Shown piece after piece: positions 1-7,423 of a DNA stretch of 62,946 nt. The first letter of the stretch is position 1, and each line of letters begins with the position of its first letter. This DNA is from a bacterium D16-51 (GTDB lineage Bacteria; Bacillota; Clostridia; Lachnospirales; Lachnospiraceae), in NCBI GenBank assembly GCA_003612285.1, contig RAYE01000030.1:1-62946 (forward strand), written 5' to 3'. A program made the translations under genes and the position numbers. The notes below the pieces were generated by a model that saw only the letters and a list, made by a program, of their open reading frames with translations, made no database searches and was not told where the DNA came from.

Positions 1-2
1 TG

Positions 3-678
3 AAAAAGTGTGTCAGCATTAGTATTTTGGATTTTGTGCTTTTTAAGGAGGAAGAAACGGAGTTTTATTCCCGCGAAGGCAAAGTGAGGATGATGCAAGC
101 AAGCTTGCATCATCCGAGCGTGCCCGCGAGGGTCAAATACCTCGCTGCTTTGCAGAGGGGTATTTGACTCCTGTTTTCATATTCGTGAGGACAGCCGTAA
201 CTTTCTTTATACAGACAAAATGGAATTTCACGTAATTGAACTTCCAAAGCTGCCAGAGAAACTAAAGGAGGATGACAGCCTGCTGCTTTGGGCGAAGTTT
301 ATAAATGCAGAACGGAAGGAGGAATTTGATATGCTTGCAGAAAAAAGTCCTTATATTAATAGCGCTTATCAGCATCTCCAGGTCATCAGCAGGGATAAGG
401 AAGAGAGGCTGGAGTATGAAGCACGGGAAAAAGCTGTCCGGGACCATAACCAGATGATGAAAGAAGCGCGGGAGCGGGGAATGCAGGAGGGCAGACGTGA
501 AGGAATGCGTGAGGGAATGCAGGAGGGCAGACGGGAGGGCAGACGGGAGGGCAGACGGGAAAGTATAATTGAAGTTGCAGAAAATTTCATTAAGCTGGGG
601 CTTGGAACAGCAGAAATTTCTAAGGGAACTGGCCTTAGTGGAAATGAAATAGAAGGTTTGAGAAAGAAAATGAAGTAA
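3..678 (+). pseudogene. Rpn/PD-(D/E)XK family transposase-nuclease, 3' part, interrupted
   Basis: The reading frame enters from the left edge (KKCVSISILDF, ending EFYS at 60-71) and resumes at 172 with CFHIREDSRNFLYTDKMEFH, continuing to a stop at 678. Together these read as the C-terminal half of a recombination-promoting nuclease (Rpn / PD-(D/E)XK transposase) family protein. The last part has the family's charged, repetitive tail (QEGRREG-type units, about residues 88-115 counted from Met-220) and then a short helix-turn-helix-like end (AEISKGTGLSGNEIEGL). The two halves are separated by exactly 100 bp (72-171), which shift the frame and add a stop (TGA 166-168), so the gene is broken unless translation restarts at Met-220. 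The family is often linked to mobile DNA; any present activity is unknown. Confidence 0.75.
72..171. repeat. 100-bp two-hairpin insertion element inside the Rpn gene
   Basis: The insert holds two perfect inverted repeats: GGATGATGCAAGC (88-100) pairs with 103-115, and GTCAAATACC (132-141) pairs with 159-168. TCC occurs at both edges (69-71 and 169-171), so the exact boundary is ambiguous and a 3-bp duplication is possible. Removing the 100 bp restores a continuous Rpn-family reading frame, which is the main evidence that this is an insertion. Related sequence (CCGCG left end, GTCAAATACC right hairpin) recurs at 9510-9534 and 16817-16972. Confidence 0.75.
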
Positions 679-850
679 ATTATGGCAGAAGATTTTCAAT
701 TACCAATAAAATTGTGGAATAAATTACAGCATAAATAGGACGGGGCGGGGATGTATGGGGGCAGCGGAAAAGATGTTTGAGAGGGGGCAGGATTACACAT
801 TATTAACAGAAGTGTTTCAAAGGGCTTCTGAAAGAAAGGAGGATTGAGCC

Positions 851-1633
851 ATGACACATAGTGAAAAAAGGCTATATCTGATTAAGGAGCTTTTATCAGA
901 GCTGCCGCAATATAGAAGTATGGAAATTCCAGATGATACAGAGGAACAGAAACGGCTTCTTAGGAGTCTTATGAACATACGCTCCCCTCGTCCGATTGGA
1001 AAGGATTTTTTAAAAGTGCAGGACGAATATCTAAGTGCAGAGGTTGGGGAAAAAGGGATTACCGACAGTGATGCCCTGCCCGCATCTCCTGTCAATCATA
1101 AACTTATCCTTTGGCGTGGGGATATTACTACGTTAAAGGCAGATGTAATTGTAAATGCCGCTAACAGTGCTTTAAGGGGATGTTTCGTACCTTGCCACTC
1201 TTGCGTGGATAACATCATTCACAGCGTCAGCGGTATCCAGTTGCGTTTGGCTTGTGATGAGCTGATGACAGAGCAGGGATATGACGAGCCGACGGGAAAA
1301 GCAAAGATTACTCCTGCTTTCAATCTCCCATGCCGTTATGTTCTGCATACAGTCGGACCGATTGTGCATGGACAGCTTACAAAACAGCATTGCAGGCAGC
1401 TTGCGGACTGCTATCGGTCATGTATGGAGCTTGCCTCCAGCAATGGGCTAAAAAGCATTGCTTTCTGCTGCATTTCCACGGGGGAATTTCATTTCCCACA
1501 GAAAAAAGCGGCTGAAATTGCCGTGCAGACAGTTTCAGAGTTTTTACAGACGGATACACAGATAGAAAAGGTCATTTTCAATGTTTTCAAGCAGGAAGAT
1601 TTTGATATTTATAAATCCATTTTGTATGTTTGA
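851..1633 (+). CDS. Zinc-type macrodomain protein (protein-ADP-ribose hydrolase)
   Basis: This 260-residue protein has a helical N-terminal region (about 1-85) and a macrodomain (about 86-260). The ADP-ribose binding core is visible as KADVIVNAANSAL, followed by GCFVPCHSCVDNIIHS, the Cys/His-rich loop of zinc-binding macrodomains that remove ADP-ribose from proteins. A second conserved stretch, YVLHTVGPIVHG, and the late GLKSIAFCCISTGEFHFP segment complete the fold. The AGGAGG at 837-842 decides the start. Family members often sit beside a SirTM sirtuin and a lipoylated GcvH-like protein; neither is here, so this copy is solitary. Substrate is not shown by the sequence. Confidence 0.9.
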   Translation: MTHSEKRLYLIKELLSELPQYRSMEIPDDTEEQKRLLRSLMNIRSPRPIGKDFLKVQDEYLSAEVGEKGITDSDALPASPVNHKLILWRGDITTLKADVIVNAANSALRGCFVPCHSCVDNIIHSVSGIQLRLACDELMTEQGYDEPTGKAKITPAFNLPCRYVLHTVGPIVHGQLTKQHCRQLADCYRSCMELASSNGLKSIAFCCISTGEFHFPQKKAAEIAVQTVSEFLQTDTQIEKVIFNVFKQEDFDIYKSILYV

Positions 1634-1683
1634 GTATTTCAGCACTTCCGTATATGATGGAGTTAGGAAACGGAAGTGTTGTT

Positions 1684-1791
1684 ATGAATATTTGCCCGTC
1701 AGCGGTAATCAGGCAGAATTACAATGAAATTATTGTTTACGTAGATTATGTAGTGGATTGCAGGCAGGATTATGGGTGGCTTATACGGTAA
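1684..1791 (+). pseudogene. Remnant of a Phd/YefM-type antitoxin
   Basis: A 35-codon frame starts MNICPSAVIRQNYNEI, which matches the opening of Phd/YefM antitoxins (Met, then Pro-Ser-x-x-(I/L)-R-x-N-Y-N-E-I). After residue 16 the sequence is unrelated and stops early, so only the N-terminal DNA-binding start is left. It follows a CACTTCCGT / ACGGAAGTG hairpin (1642-1678) behind the macrodomain gene. No toxin partner is next to it. Confidence 0.5.
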
Positions 1792-1815
1792 CAATGAAAT
1801 AATCAGAAAGGGAAT

Positions 1816-1844
1816 CGTCACTTATTATAGAGTGGCGGTTTTTT
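1816..1844 (+). terminator. Probable rho-independent terminator
   Basis: CGTCACT (1816-1822) pairs with AGTGGCG (1831-1837, one G-U pair), followed by seven T residues. It would end transcription coming from the macrodomain and antitoxin-remnant side before the two-component system. Confidence 0.55.
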
Positions 1845-1869
1845 ATGCTATAAAGGAGGTGTTTATGGA

Positions 1870-1998
1870 TTGGAAGTAAAAATAAATAAGGAAATCCACA
1901 GCTATATTGATGCACATGAGAAAGGCCTGCCGCTATGCGTGATAAGAAGAAAAACGCAGGTTCTGAATTGTCGAAAAGTTGTCTTTTCGTTTTTATAA
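1870..1998 (+). pseudogene. Possible remnant of a PrgI-family conjugation protein
   Basis: After a GGAGGT ribosome binding site a short frame reads EVKINKEIHSYIDA, which resembles the first residues of PrgI-family membrane proteins of integrative conjugative elements (EVKINKEI then a Tyr/Thr-rich stretch). The remaining 28 codons do not match and no membrane segment follows. The start is spoiled: the ATG at 1865 is out of frame. The call rests on about 14 residues and is tentative. Confidence 0.3.
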
Positions 1999-1999
1999 T
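1973..1999 (+). promoter_or_regulatory. Promoter with palindromic operator of the response-regulator operon
   Basis: The palindrome GAAAAGTTGTCTTTTC (1973-1988) ends 5 nt before a consensus -10 TATAAT (1994-1999). An almost identical arrangement occurs before the ABC exporter at 3888-3911. The operator sits in the -35 zone, typical of activation by a response regulator. That the regulator encoded at 2033 binds here is inference. Confidence 0.6.
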
Positions 2000-2032
2000 G
2001 AAACGGATAGCATCAGGAAGGGAGCAATGTTT

Positions 2033-2704
2033 ATGAAGTATAAGATATTAATTATTGATGATGAGGAAATGATACTGTCAATGATGAAAAAGTGCTTGCA
2101 GGAAAAATTTTCTGTATATACAGCGGACAGTGCAAAAAAAGCATTAAAATTATTAACAGAAACGCCTGACATTGTGTTATTAGATATTAATATGCCGGAA
2201 ATGGATGGATTAGAATTGTGCCAGCTTATCCGAGGTCATGTATCCTGTCCTATTATTTTTTTGACAGCACGGGTAACGGAACAGGATGTGATAAAGGGAT
2301 TGTCTGTCGGTGGAGATGATTATATTACAAAACCTTTTAGCATGGACGAGTTATTGGCAAGAGTTTCGGCACATCTTCGGAGGGAAGAAAGAAAAGGCAT
2401 GGCAGCAAATTTGAAATTTGATAAAGAATTGATTATTGATTATAATAGCCGGGTAGTATTTTATGGAAAAGAACAGTTAGACTTTTCAAACAAGGAGTTT
2501 CAAATCATCAAATTTCTTTCTCAAAATGCAGGCATGGTTTTTGACAGGGAAACAATTTATGAAAAACTTTGGGGGTATGACAGTGAGGGTGACAGTATTG
2601 TAGTAAAGGAACATATACGGAAGATACGAAATAAACTGTCGGTTTATACTGATAAAAATTATATTGAAACGGTATGGGGAGTTGGATATAAATGGGCAAA
2701 ATAA
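2033..2704 (+). CDS. OmpR/PhoB-family response regulator
   Basis: This is a 223-residue regulator with a receiver domain (1-115) and a winged-helix DNA-binding domain (about 125-220). The acid pocket is IIDDEE, the phosphoacceptor is Asp51 in LLDINMPEMDG, the conserved Lys lies in YITKPF, and the DNA-binding half shows KEFQIIKFLSQN and WGVGYKW. A GGAAGGGA site at 2015-2023 favours Met-2033 (KYKILIIDD) over Met-2027. The 3' end overlaps the kinase gene by 13 nt, so the two are translationally coupled. It probably controls the exporter that follows, because both promoters carry the same operator. Confidence 0.93.
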   Translation: MKYKILIIDDEEMILSMMKKCLQEKFSVYTADSAKKALKLLTETPDIVLLDINMPEMDGLELCQLIRGHVSCPIIFLTARVTEQDVIKGLSVGGDDYITKPFSMDELLARVSAHLRREERKGMAANLKFDKELIIDYNSRVVFYGKEQLDFSNKEFQIIKFLSQNAGMVFDRETIYEKLWGYDSEGDSIVVKEHIRKIRNKLSVYTDKNYIETVWGVGYKWAK

Positions 2705-3876
2705 GAACAAAATCACTTAAAATGTCGATGGCAGTAACATTTTTGATTACGATATGTGTGATTGGTGTGTTGTCTGGTCTTACAGTTTTCACAGCAAATC
2801 AAGCACAGCATGAAATTTTGAAAAACCGTCCTGCGATTATTAGAAATCCCAAATTTACAACGGATGAAGCTGCGGGCGGATATATAATAGATATTTCAGA
2901 AAACCAGAATATCTGGGAGTGGCAGGAATTAAGTACGAAACAAAAGATGATATACTACGGTTCTTATGTCGCTATGATTGGATTACCTGTTGTTTATATT
3001 GTTGGCGGCATAGGAATTGCAACTTTGGTGTATTACAAGAGAAAGCTTCGGGTTCCTATTGCACAATTACAAAATGGAATAAAGCGAATACAAGAAAATG
3101 ACCTTGATTTTTGCATAGAATATAATGGCAGTGATGAATTAGGACAATTATGTGATTCTATGGAAAAGATGCGTAAAGAGCTTCGGCAAAATAATAAAGC
3201 CTTGTGGGAAGCTTTGGAACAACGAAAAATACTAAATGCTTCCATGGCACATGATTTAAGAACACCAATTACGGTACTAAAAGGGTATTTAGATTACTTG
3301 GAGGATGGGATTCCGCAGGATAAACTCACAGAAGATAAATTATTGGATACGGTGTTATCCATGCAGGGAGCAGTAATACGATTGGAACAATATGCAGAGT
3401 GCGTTCGGAATATCGAAAAAATCGAGAGCATTGAAATTAAAATGCAACCTGAGAATGTAAAACTTCTGATAAAGGAAATTGAAAGTAATATCAGTCAATT
3501 GACTGGGGAAAAAGAAATCTTTTTTTCGGATGGTATATCATTTAATGAGGTTAATATAGACAAAAGCGTATTATTTCGGATTTTAGAAAATCTCCTGCAA
3601 AACGCATTAAGGTATGCCGAGAAGCAGATAAACATAAGTATATCCCAGAATGATAAATTTCTCATTCTAACAGTAAAAGATGATGGAAAAGGTTTTACAG
3701 AAACAGATTTAAAGAAGGCAGATACTATGTTTTATAGCAAGGATAGGGGAAAAGAGCATTTTGGAATAGGACTTGGTATTTGCAAAATACTCTGCGAAAA
3801 ACATGGGGGACGGTTACTTATTACAAATAACAAGGTAAAAGGAGCGTGTGTAATTGCCAAATTGAAAATTTTATAG
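2692..3876 (+). CDS. Sensor histidine kinase
   Basis: The protein has 394 residues. Two membrane helices (about 11-33 and 90-115) bracket a short outside loop of about 55 residues. A HAMP-like linker follows, then a HisKA domain with the phospho-acceptor His187 in MAHDLRTPITVLKG, and a C-terminal ATPase with N-box RILENLLQNALRYA, DDGKGF and the GIGLGICKILCEKHGG lid. All catalytic motifs are intact. The small outside loop is typical of kinases that sense antimicrobial peptides through or with an ABC transporter, which fits the next three genes; the ligand itself is unknown. Confidence 0.93.
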   Translation: MGKIRTKSLKMSMAVTFLITICVIGVLSGLTVFTANQAQHEILKNRPAIIRNPKFTTDEAAGGYIIDISENQNIWEWQELSTKQKMIYYGSYVAMIGLPVVYIVGGIGIATLVYYKRKLRVPIAQLQNGIKRIQENDLDFCIEYNGSDELGQLCDSMEKMRKELRQNNKALWEALEQRKILNASMAHDLRTPITVLKGYLDYLEDGIPQDKLTEDKLLDTVLSMQGAVIRLEQYAECVRNIEKIESIEIKMQPENVKLLIKEIESNISQLTGEKEIFFSDGISFNEVNIDKSVLFRILENLLQNALRYAEKQINISISQNDKFLILTVKDDGKGFTETDLKKADTMFYSKDRGKEHFGIGLGICKILCEKHGGRLLITNNKVKGACVIAKLKIL

Positions 3877-3887
3877 AATCCTTTTCG

Positions 3888-3911
3888 GAAAATTGTCTTT
3901 TCTATTATAAT
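3888..3911 (+). promoter_or_regulatory. Promoter with palindromic operator of the ABC exporter operon
   Basis: GAAAATTGTCTTTTC (3888-3902) precedes TATAAT (3906-3911). It shares the 14 bases GAAAA...TTGTCTTTTC and the -10 with the site at 1973-1999, differing by one base in the centre and two in the gap to the -10. This suggests one regulator binds both. Confidence 0.6.
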
Positions 3912-3948
3912 ATCTCCTTACAACACAGGTAAGGAGGTTTTTCTAATT

Positions 3949-4827
3949 ATGGAAATTGTAATCAACAATCTTTGTAAAAATTATGGGAAAAAGAAAGCTC
4001 TCGGAAATGTATCTGTTACAATCCGTTCTGGAATGTATGGGCTTCTTGGACGGAATGGCGCAGGGAAAACAAGCCTGATGAGGATTTTGGCAACGCTTTC
4101 TGTACCGTCAAGCGGTGAAGTCAGCATAAATGGTATTTCAATCAAAGATGTAAGTAAAATAAGAGAAATTGTCGGCTATCTCCCGCAGGATTTTTCATTT
4201 TACAAAAGTATGAGCGTTTACGATGCGATGGATTATCTTGGTCTCTTGTCGAACATTCCAGATAAAGTCCGAAAGGAAAGGATACTGGCATTGCTTGAAC
4301 GGGTTAATCTGAAAGAGAATGTGAGAACAAAAGTAAGGGCTTTGTCGGGTGGGATGAAAAGGCGGTTGGGAATCGCACAGGCATTACTGCATAATCCGCA
4401 AATTCTTATTGTGGACGAACCGACGGCAGGGCTTGACCCCGAAGAACGCATACGATTCCGTAATTTATTAAGTGATTTTGCAGATGACAGGATTGTGCTT
4501 TTATCAACGCATATTGCATCGGACATCGAATCTACTTGTGATGGAGTTGCAGTATTGAATGAGGGCAGGTTAATATTTCATGGAAGTACGGGGGAATTGA
4601 TTCAGCAGGCAGAGGGAAAGGTCTGGCTAATTGCGGCATCAAAAGAAATGGACAGGCATATCAAAGATAAATATGTTTGTTTAAATATGAGCAATACGGG
4701 TACTGGTGTACAGTACAGGATATTATCAGATACTCCGCCCGAAGAAAAAGGAGTGATACAATCCCCTGCTTTGGAAGATGGATATATGTATTTGCTGTAT
4801 CAGATGGAGGGAGGTGTCTGTTCATGA
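3949..4827 (+). CDS. ABC exporter ATP-binding protein
   Basis: This is a 292-residue ATPase of the DrrA/BcrA-like export type. Walker A is GLLGRNGAGKTSL (about residues 32-44), the Q-loop is GYLPQDFSFY, the signature is LSGGMKRRLGIAQALL, and Walker B is ILIVDEPTAGLDP followed by the STHIASD switch His. The C-terminal 80 residues form the usual extra domain of exporters. The start follows TAAGGAGG. Its stop overlaps the ATG of the next gene (ATGA at 4824-4827). It powers the two permeases downstream; the cargo is probably a peptide or lipid-active antibiotic, by analogy only. Confidence 0.93.
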   Translation: MEIVINNLCKNYGKKKALGNVSVTIRSGMYGLLGRNGAGKTSLMRILATLSVPSSGEVSINGISIKDVSKIREIVGYLPQDFSFYKSMSVYDAMDYLGLLSNIPDKVRKERILALLERVNLKENVRTKVRALSGGMKRRLGIAQALLHNPQILIVDEPTAGLDPEERIRFRNLLSDFADDRIVLLSTHIASDIESTCDGVAVLNEGRLIFHGSTGELIQQAEGKVWLIAASKEMDRHIKDKYVCLNMSNTGTGVQYRILSDTPPEEKGVIQSPALEDGYMYLLYQMEGGVCS

Positions 4828-6230
4828 AATTATATTTAAGGGAATGTCATAGAATAGCGACCAGTTTTGTATATTTTCTTTTTATTGCGGTACTTACTTT
4901 TAGTTGGTGGGGAAAGTTTCGTGGTGTGACGAAAACAGAGATTAATTCGGCAAATGGCACGGCATCAGAGGCTGTCGGATTTGACCGGCCGTTGCTTGCA
5001 GAACCGAAAAAAGATGATGATTATTTTGGCACTATAACTTCTGAAGACAATCCAGAAGAAATTATGACAGGTGTGACCAGAGCATTATTAATGGAATACA
5101 AGAAAAATGTTTATGCTGCCTATCCTTTGCCTTTAAGAAATTATAAAGCGGTTTCGCTTAACGGTAAAGAGCAGGCACGGGTTCTTGAAATTTTATGCGA
5201 GGTGACGGGGCTTACAGAAGAACAGTTAAATAATTTGCCAAAGAGTTATTTTCCTGCTGTAACAGGTACAATTATTTCAACCGACAGGGTGGATTATGAT
5301 GAGGAAGGCAATTTTCATATATCAGGCAAAGATGGTAAGGTTGCTGACAGCAGTGAGGAAATGGATAAAACGAAAAAATTTATGTCACAAGTCACATATG
5401 GGCGTTTTAAAGAATTGATGCATGAAATGGAAACAATGATTGGAGAAGAAGGTTCGTATTACTCAACGGAAATGATGATTACTTATTTTGGTATGTCAGA
5501 AATGGACTATGAGGAAGCGTGTACCGAGTATGATCAGACAATCAAAAGTGATAAAGTGACAGGTGGATTTGCCCGGCTATTCTGCGATTATATGGGGCTG
5601 TCTTTAGGATTGTATCCGATTTTTATTATTGTGTTTATGTGGCTAAAAGACCGCGTGGATAATATGACAGAGCTACTTTATATCCGCAGAGTATCTTCAA
5701 TAAAGCTGGTTTTAACAAGATATTTTGCAGGCATTACAATGGTTCTTATCCCTGTCATATTATTAAGCTTTGAATCTTTGATACCGCTTATATCTTTTGG
5801 GAACGAACACAGTATTTCCATTGACTGTTTCGCTTATATCAAGTACATCTTATGGTGGCTGCTGCCAACTATCATGGTGGTTTCTGCAATAGGAATATTT
5901 TTCACATTATTGACGGATTCGCCGTTTGCTATCCTCCTGCAATTTTTATGGTGGATAATTGACAGGGGAATGACAGGATTATCTGGAGATACAAAAATGA
6001 TTACTTTGATGATACGGCATAATACACTGCGGGGCTATGAACTGATAAAGGATGGTTTTTATGACATTTGTATTAATAGATTGTTGATGGCAGGCATCAG
6101 TATTTTACTTGTTATTTTCTCTGTATGGATATTACAGCAGAAAAGGAAAGGAAAAATTAATGTGGCAAATATCTATGGTAAGGTTTTGGGAAATTTTAAA
6201 AGCAAATTTTCGTTTATCCATACAAAATAA
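4824..6230 (+). CDS. ABC exporter permease, large subunit
   Basis: This 468-residue membrane protein has one N-terminal membrane helix (about 10-28), a soluble extracellular stretch of about 200 residues rich in charged residues, and then about six membrane helices in the second half (from GLSLGLYPIFIIVFMWL on). This layout, helix-large loop-helices, is that of ABC-2-type permeases with an outside domain. The start is coupled to the ATPase by an ATGA overlap. Its own 3' end overlaps the next permease by 71 nt. The export substrate is unknown. Confidence 0.8.
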   Translation: MKLYLRECHRIATSFVYFLFIAVLTFSWWGKFRGVTKTEINSANGTASEAVGFDRPLLAEPKKDDDYFGTITSEDNPEEIMTGVTRALLMEYKKNVYAAYPLPLRNYKAVSLNGKEQARVLEILCEVTGLTEEQLNNLPKSYFPAVTGTIISTDRVDYDEEGNFHISGKDGKVADSSEEMDKTKKFMSQVTYGRFKELMHEMETMIGEEGSYYSTEMMITYFGMSEMDYEEACTEYDQTIKSDKVTGGFARLFCDYMGLSLGLYPIFIIVFMWLKDRVDNMTELLYIRRVSSIKLVLTRYFAGITMVLIPVILLSFESLIPLISFGNEHSISIDCFAYIKYILWWLLPTIMVVSAIGIFFTLLTDSPFAILLQFLWWIIDRGMTGLSGDTKMITLMIRHNTLRGYELIKDGFYDICINRLLMAGISILLVIFSVWILQQKRKGKINVANIYGKVLGNFKSKFSFIHTK

Positions 6231-6822
6231 TCTTTTGCTTGCGGTTTTATATTTACTGATTATTCCTGTTCTTCGAAGTATTGAAAATCTGAATGAGGTC
6301 TATTCAGCCGAATGTTTGGAACAGTCGGTAATACTCATTGGAATACTACTGATTGTGCCGCTTCATGCAGCGGAGCAGGGGGCGGCAATAAAGGAAGTAG
6401 TATTTACCAGAAAGATACCGCAATGGATGATTTTGCTTATGAGAACGATTATGGCAATTATAATACTCCTGTTTTTGACGGGCACATTTGCAGGGATTAT
6501 GATAATGAAAAACTGTACGTTCCCCTATATGAGCTATGTGATAGGGACGGCAATCAGTGAACTGGCTTTAGGCAGTGTTGGCTGTTTTGCTGCAGTGCTA
6601 AGTGATTCCGTTATAGCAGGATATTTAGTGTCAATAGGATATTTCCTATTCAACTATCTTGGATATATATCAGATACGAATGTTTTTTGGCTGTTTTCTA
6701 TGGAGGCAGATGATTTCGAGGCAAAAATATGGCTTTTGGGAATCAGCATATTACTGATAATAATTACACTGACTTATGTGAAGAAAAAGCGTGCCGGTTT
6801 GCCGCTCTTTTCGTTCAGATAA
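6160..6822 (+). CDS. ABC exporter permease, small subunit
   Basis: This is a 220-residue protein with about six membrane helices and no large loop. The start ATG at 6160 (MWQISMVRFWEILKANF) follows an AAAGGAAAGGAA ribosome binding site and lies inside the 3' end of the previous gene; a longer frame from 6109 is possible but has no good site. The order ATPase, large permease, small permease under a two-component-type operator points to one exporter made from the three genes. Confidence 0.8.
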   Translation: MWQISMVRFWEILKANFRLSIQNNLLLAVLYLLIIPVLRSIENLNEVYSAECLEQSVILIGILLIVPLHAAEQGAAIKEVVFTRKIPQWMILLMRTIMAIIILLFLTGTFAGIMIMKNCTFPYMSYVIGTAISELALGSVGCFAAVLSDSVIAGYLVSIGYFLFNYLGYISDTNVFWLFSMEADDFEAKIWLLGISILLIIITLTYVKKKRAGLPLFSFR

Positions 6823-6839
6823 AGGGTCTTCTGCTCCGG

Positions 6840-7030
6840 TATTGAAAAATTGTATTTACTTCCATTCCGATAAGAAGCGGAGCTGAAACAGAAATGATTA
6901 TGGAGATGTCCTTTGTCAAGGTGGGTGGCAAGGATTATCTGGTACTTGTTGCCCTGTATTTCCCTTGCCGATTTTAAGCCGATTTCATGGCATTGTTTGG
7001 GCGTTACTTCGTCTGGCTTCTCCATCCTGG
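6840..7030 (-). pseudogene. Remnant of a relaxase (MobA-type)
   Basis: On the minus strand an open frame reads EKPDEVTPKQCHEIGLK and then QIILATHLDKGHLHNHFCF. The second part is the metal-binding HxDxxHxHNH motif III of conjugative relaxases, and the first part is the region just before it. The frame diverges on both sides: no catalytic Tyr region and no C-terminal part are found. It is a scar of an integrative or mobilisable element, next to the exporter cassette that the element may have carried. Confidence 0.75.
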
Positions 7031-7184
7031 CACATATCCAGACAATCGCCACGAGGCTGGCAGTTGTGTATTGGTGTAGAAATGTGATATAATACATTAA
7101 ATAATACTGCCTGTTAGGAAAAATGTCAATTCTGGTTAGGGTTTTTTTGTAGATAGTTTAGGATAAAAAATAGATTGTAGGGAC

Positions 7185-7371
7185 AATATAGCTTATCAGA
7201 AAATGGTTTCTCTTCTGATAAAAGGCACATGTTTTTGTGCCGCAAATCTGATTATGAAAAGCCGTTTTTGCTTTTCATAATATAACTTATCAGAACTGTT
7301 TTTTGTTCTGATAAAAGGCATATGCTTTTGTGCCGCAAATCTGATTATGAAAAGCTGTTTTTGCTTTTCAT
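7185..7371 (+). repeat. Tandem pair of structured units upstream of the RES gene
   Basis: Unit A is 7185-7278 (94 nt) and unit B is 7279-7371 (93 nt), closely matching over their whole length. Each unit can form three hairpins: TTATCAGAA with TTCTGATAA, GGCACA with TGTGCC (GGCATA in unit B, giving a U-G pair), and TTATGAAAAGC with GCTTTTCATAA. The differences lie in loops or keep pairing; in unit B an extra C-G pair extends the first stem. Such structure-keeping change suggests a functional RNA in the leader of the next gene, which starts 52 nt downstream. Confidence 0.65.
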
Positions 7372-7423
7372 AATATGTGCTATGAATCAAATAAGAATAA
7401 GTATGTAAGGAAGGTATGATAGT

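Noticed and set aside
262-699. Minus-strand Ser/Pro-rich frames opposite the Rpn gene
   Set aside because: Produced by the charged repeats of the real strand.
7185-7371. CRISPR array
   Set aside because: Only two units, directly joined, with no spacers; the units themselves are structured.
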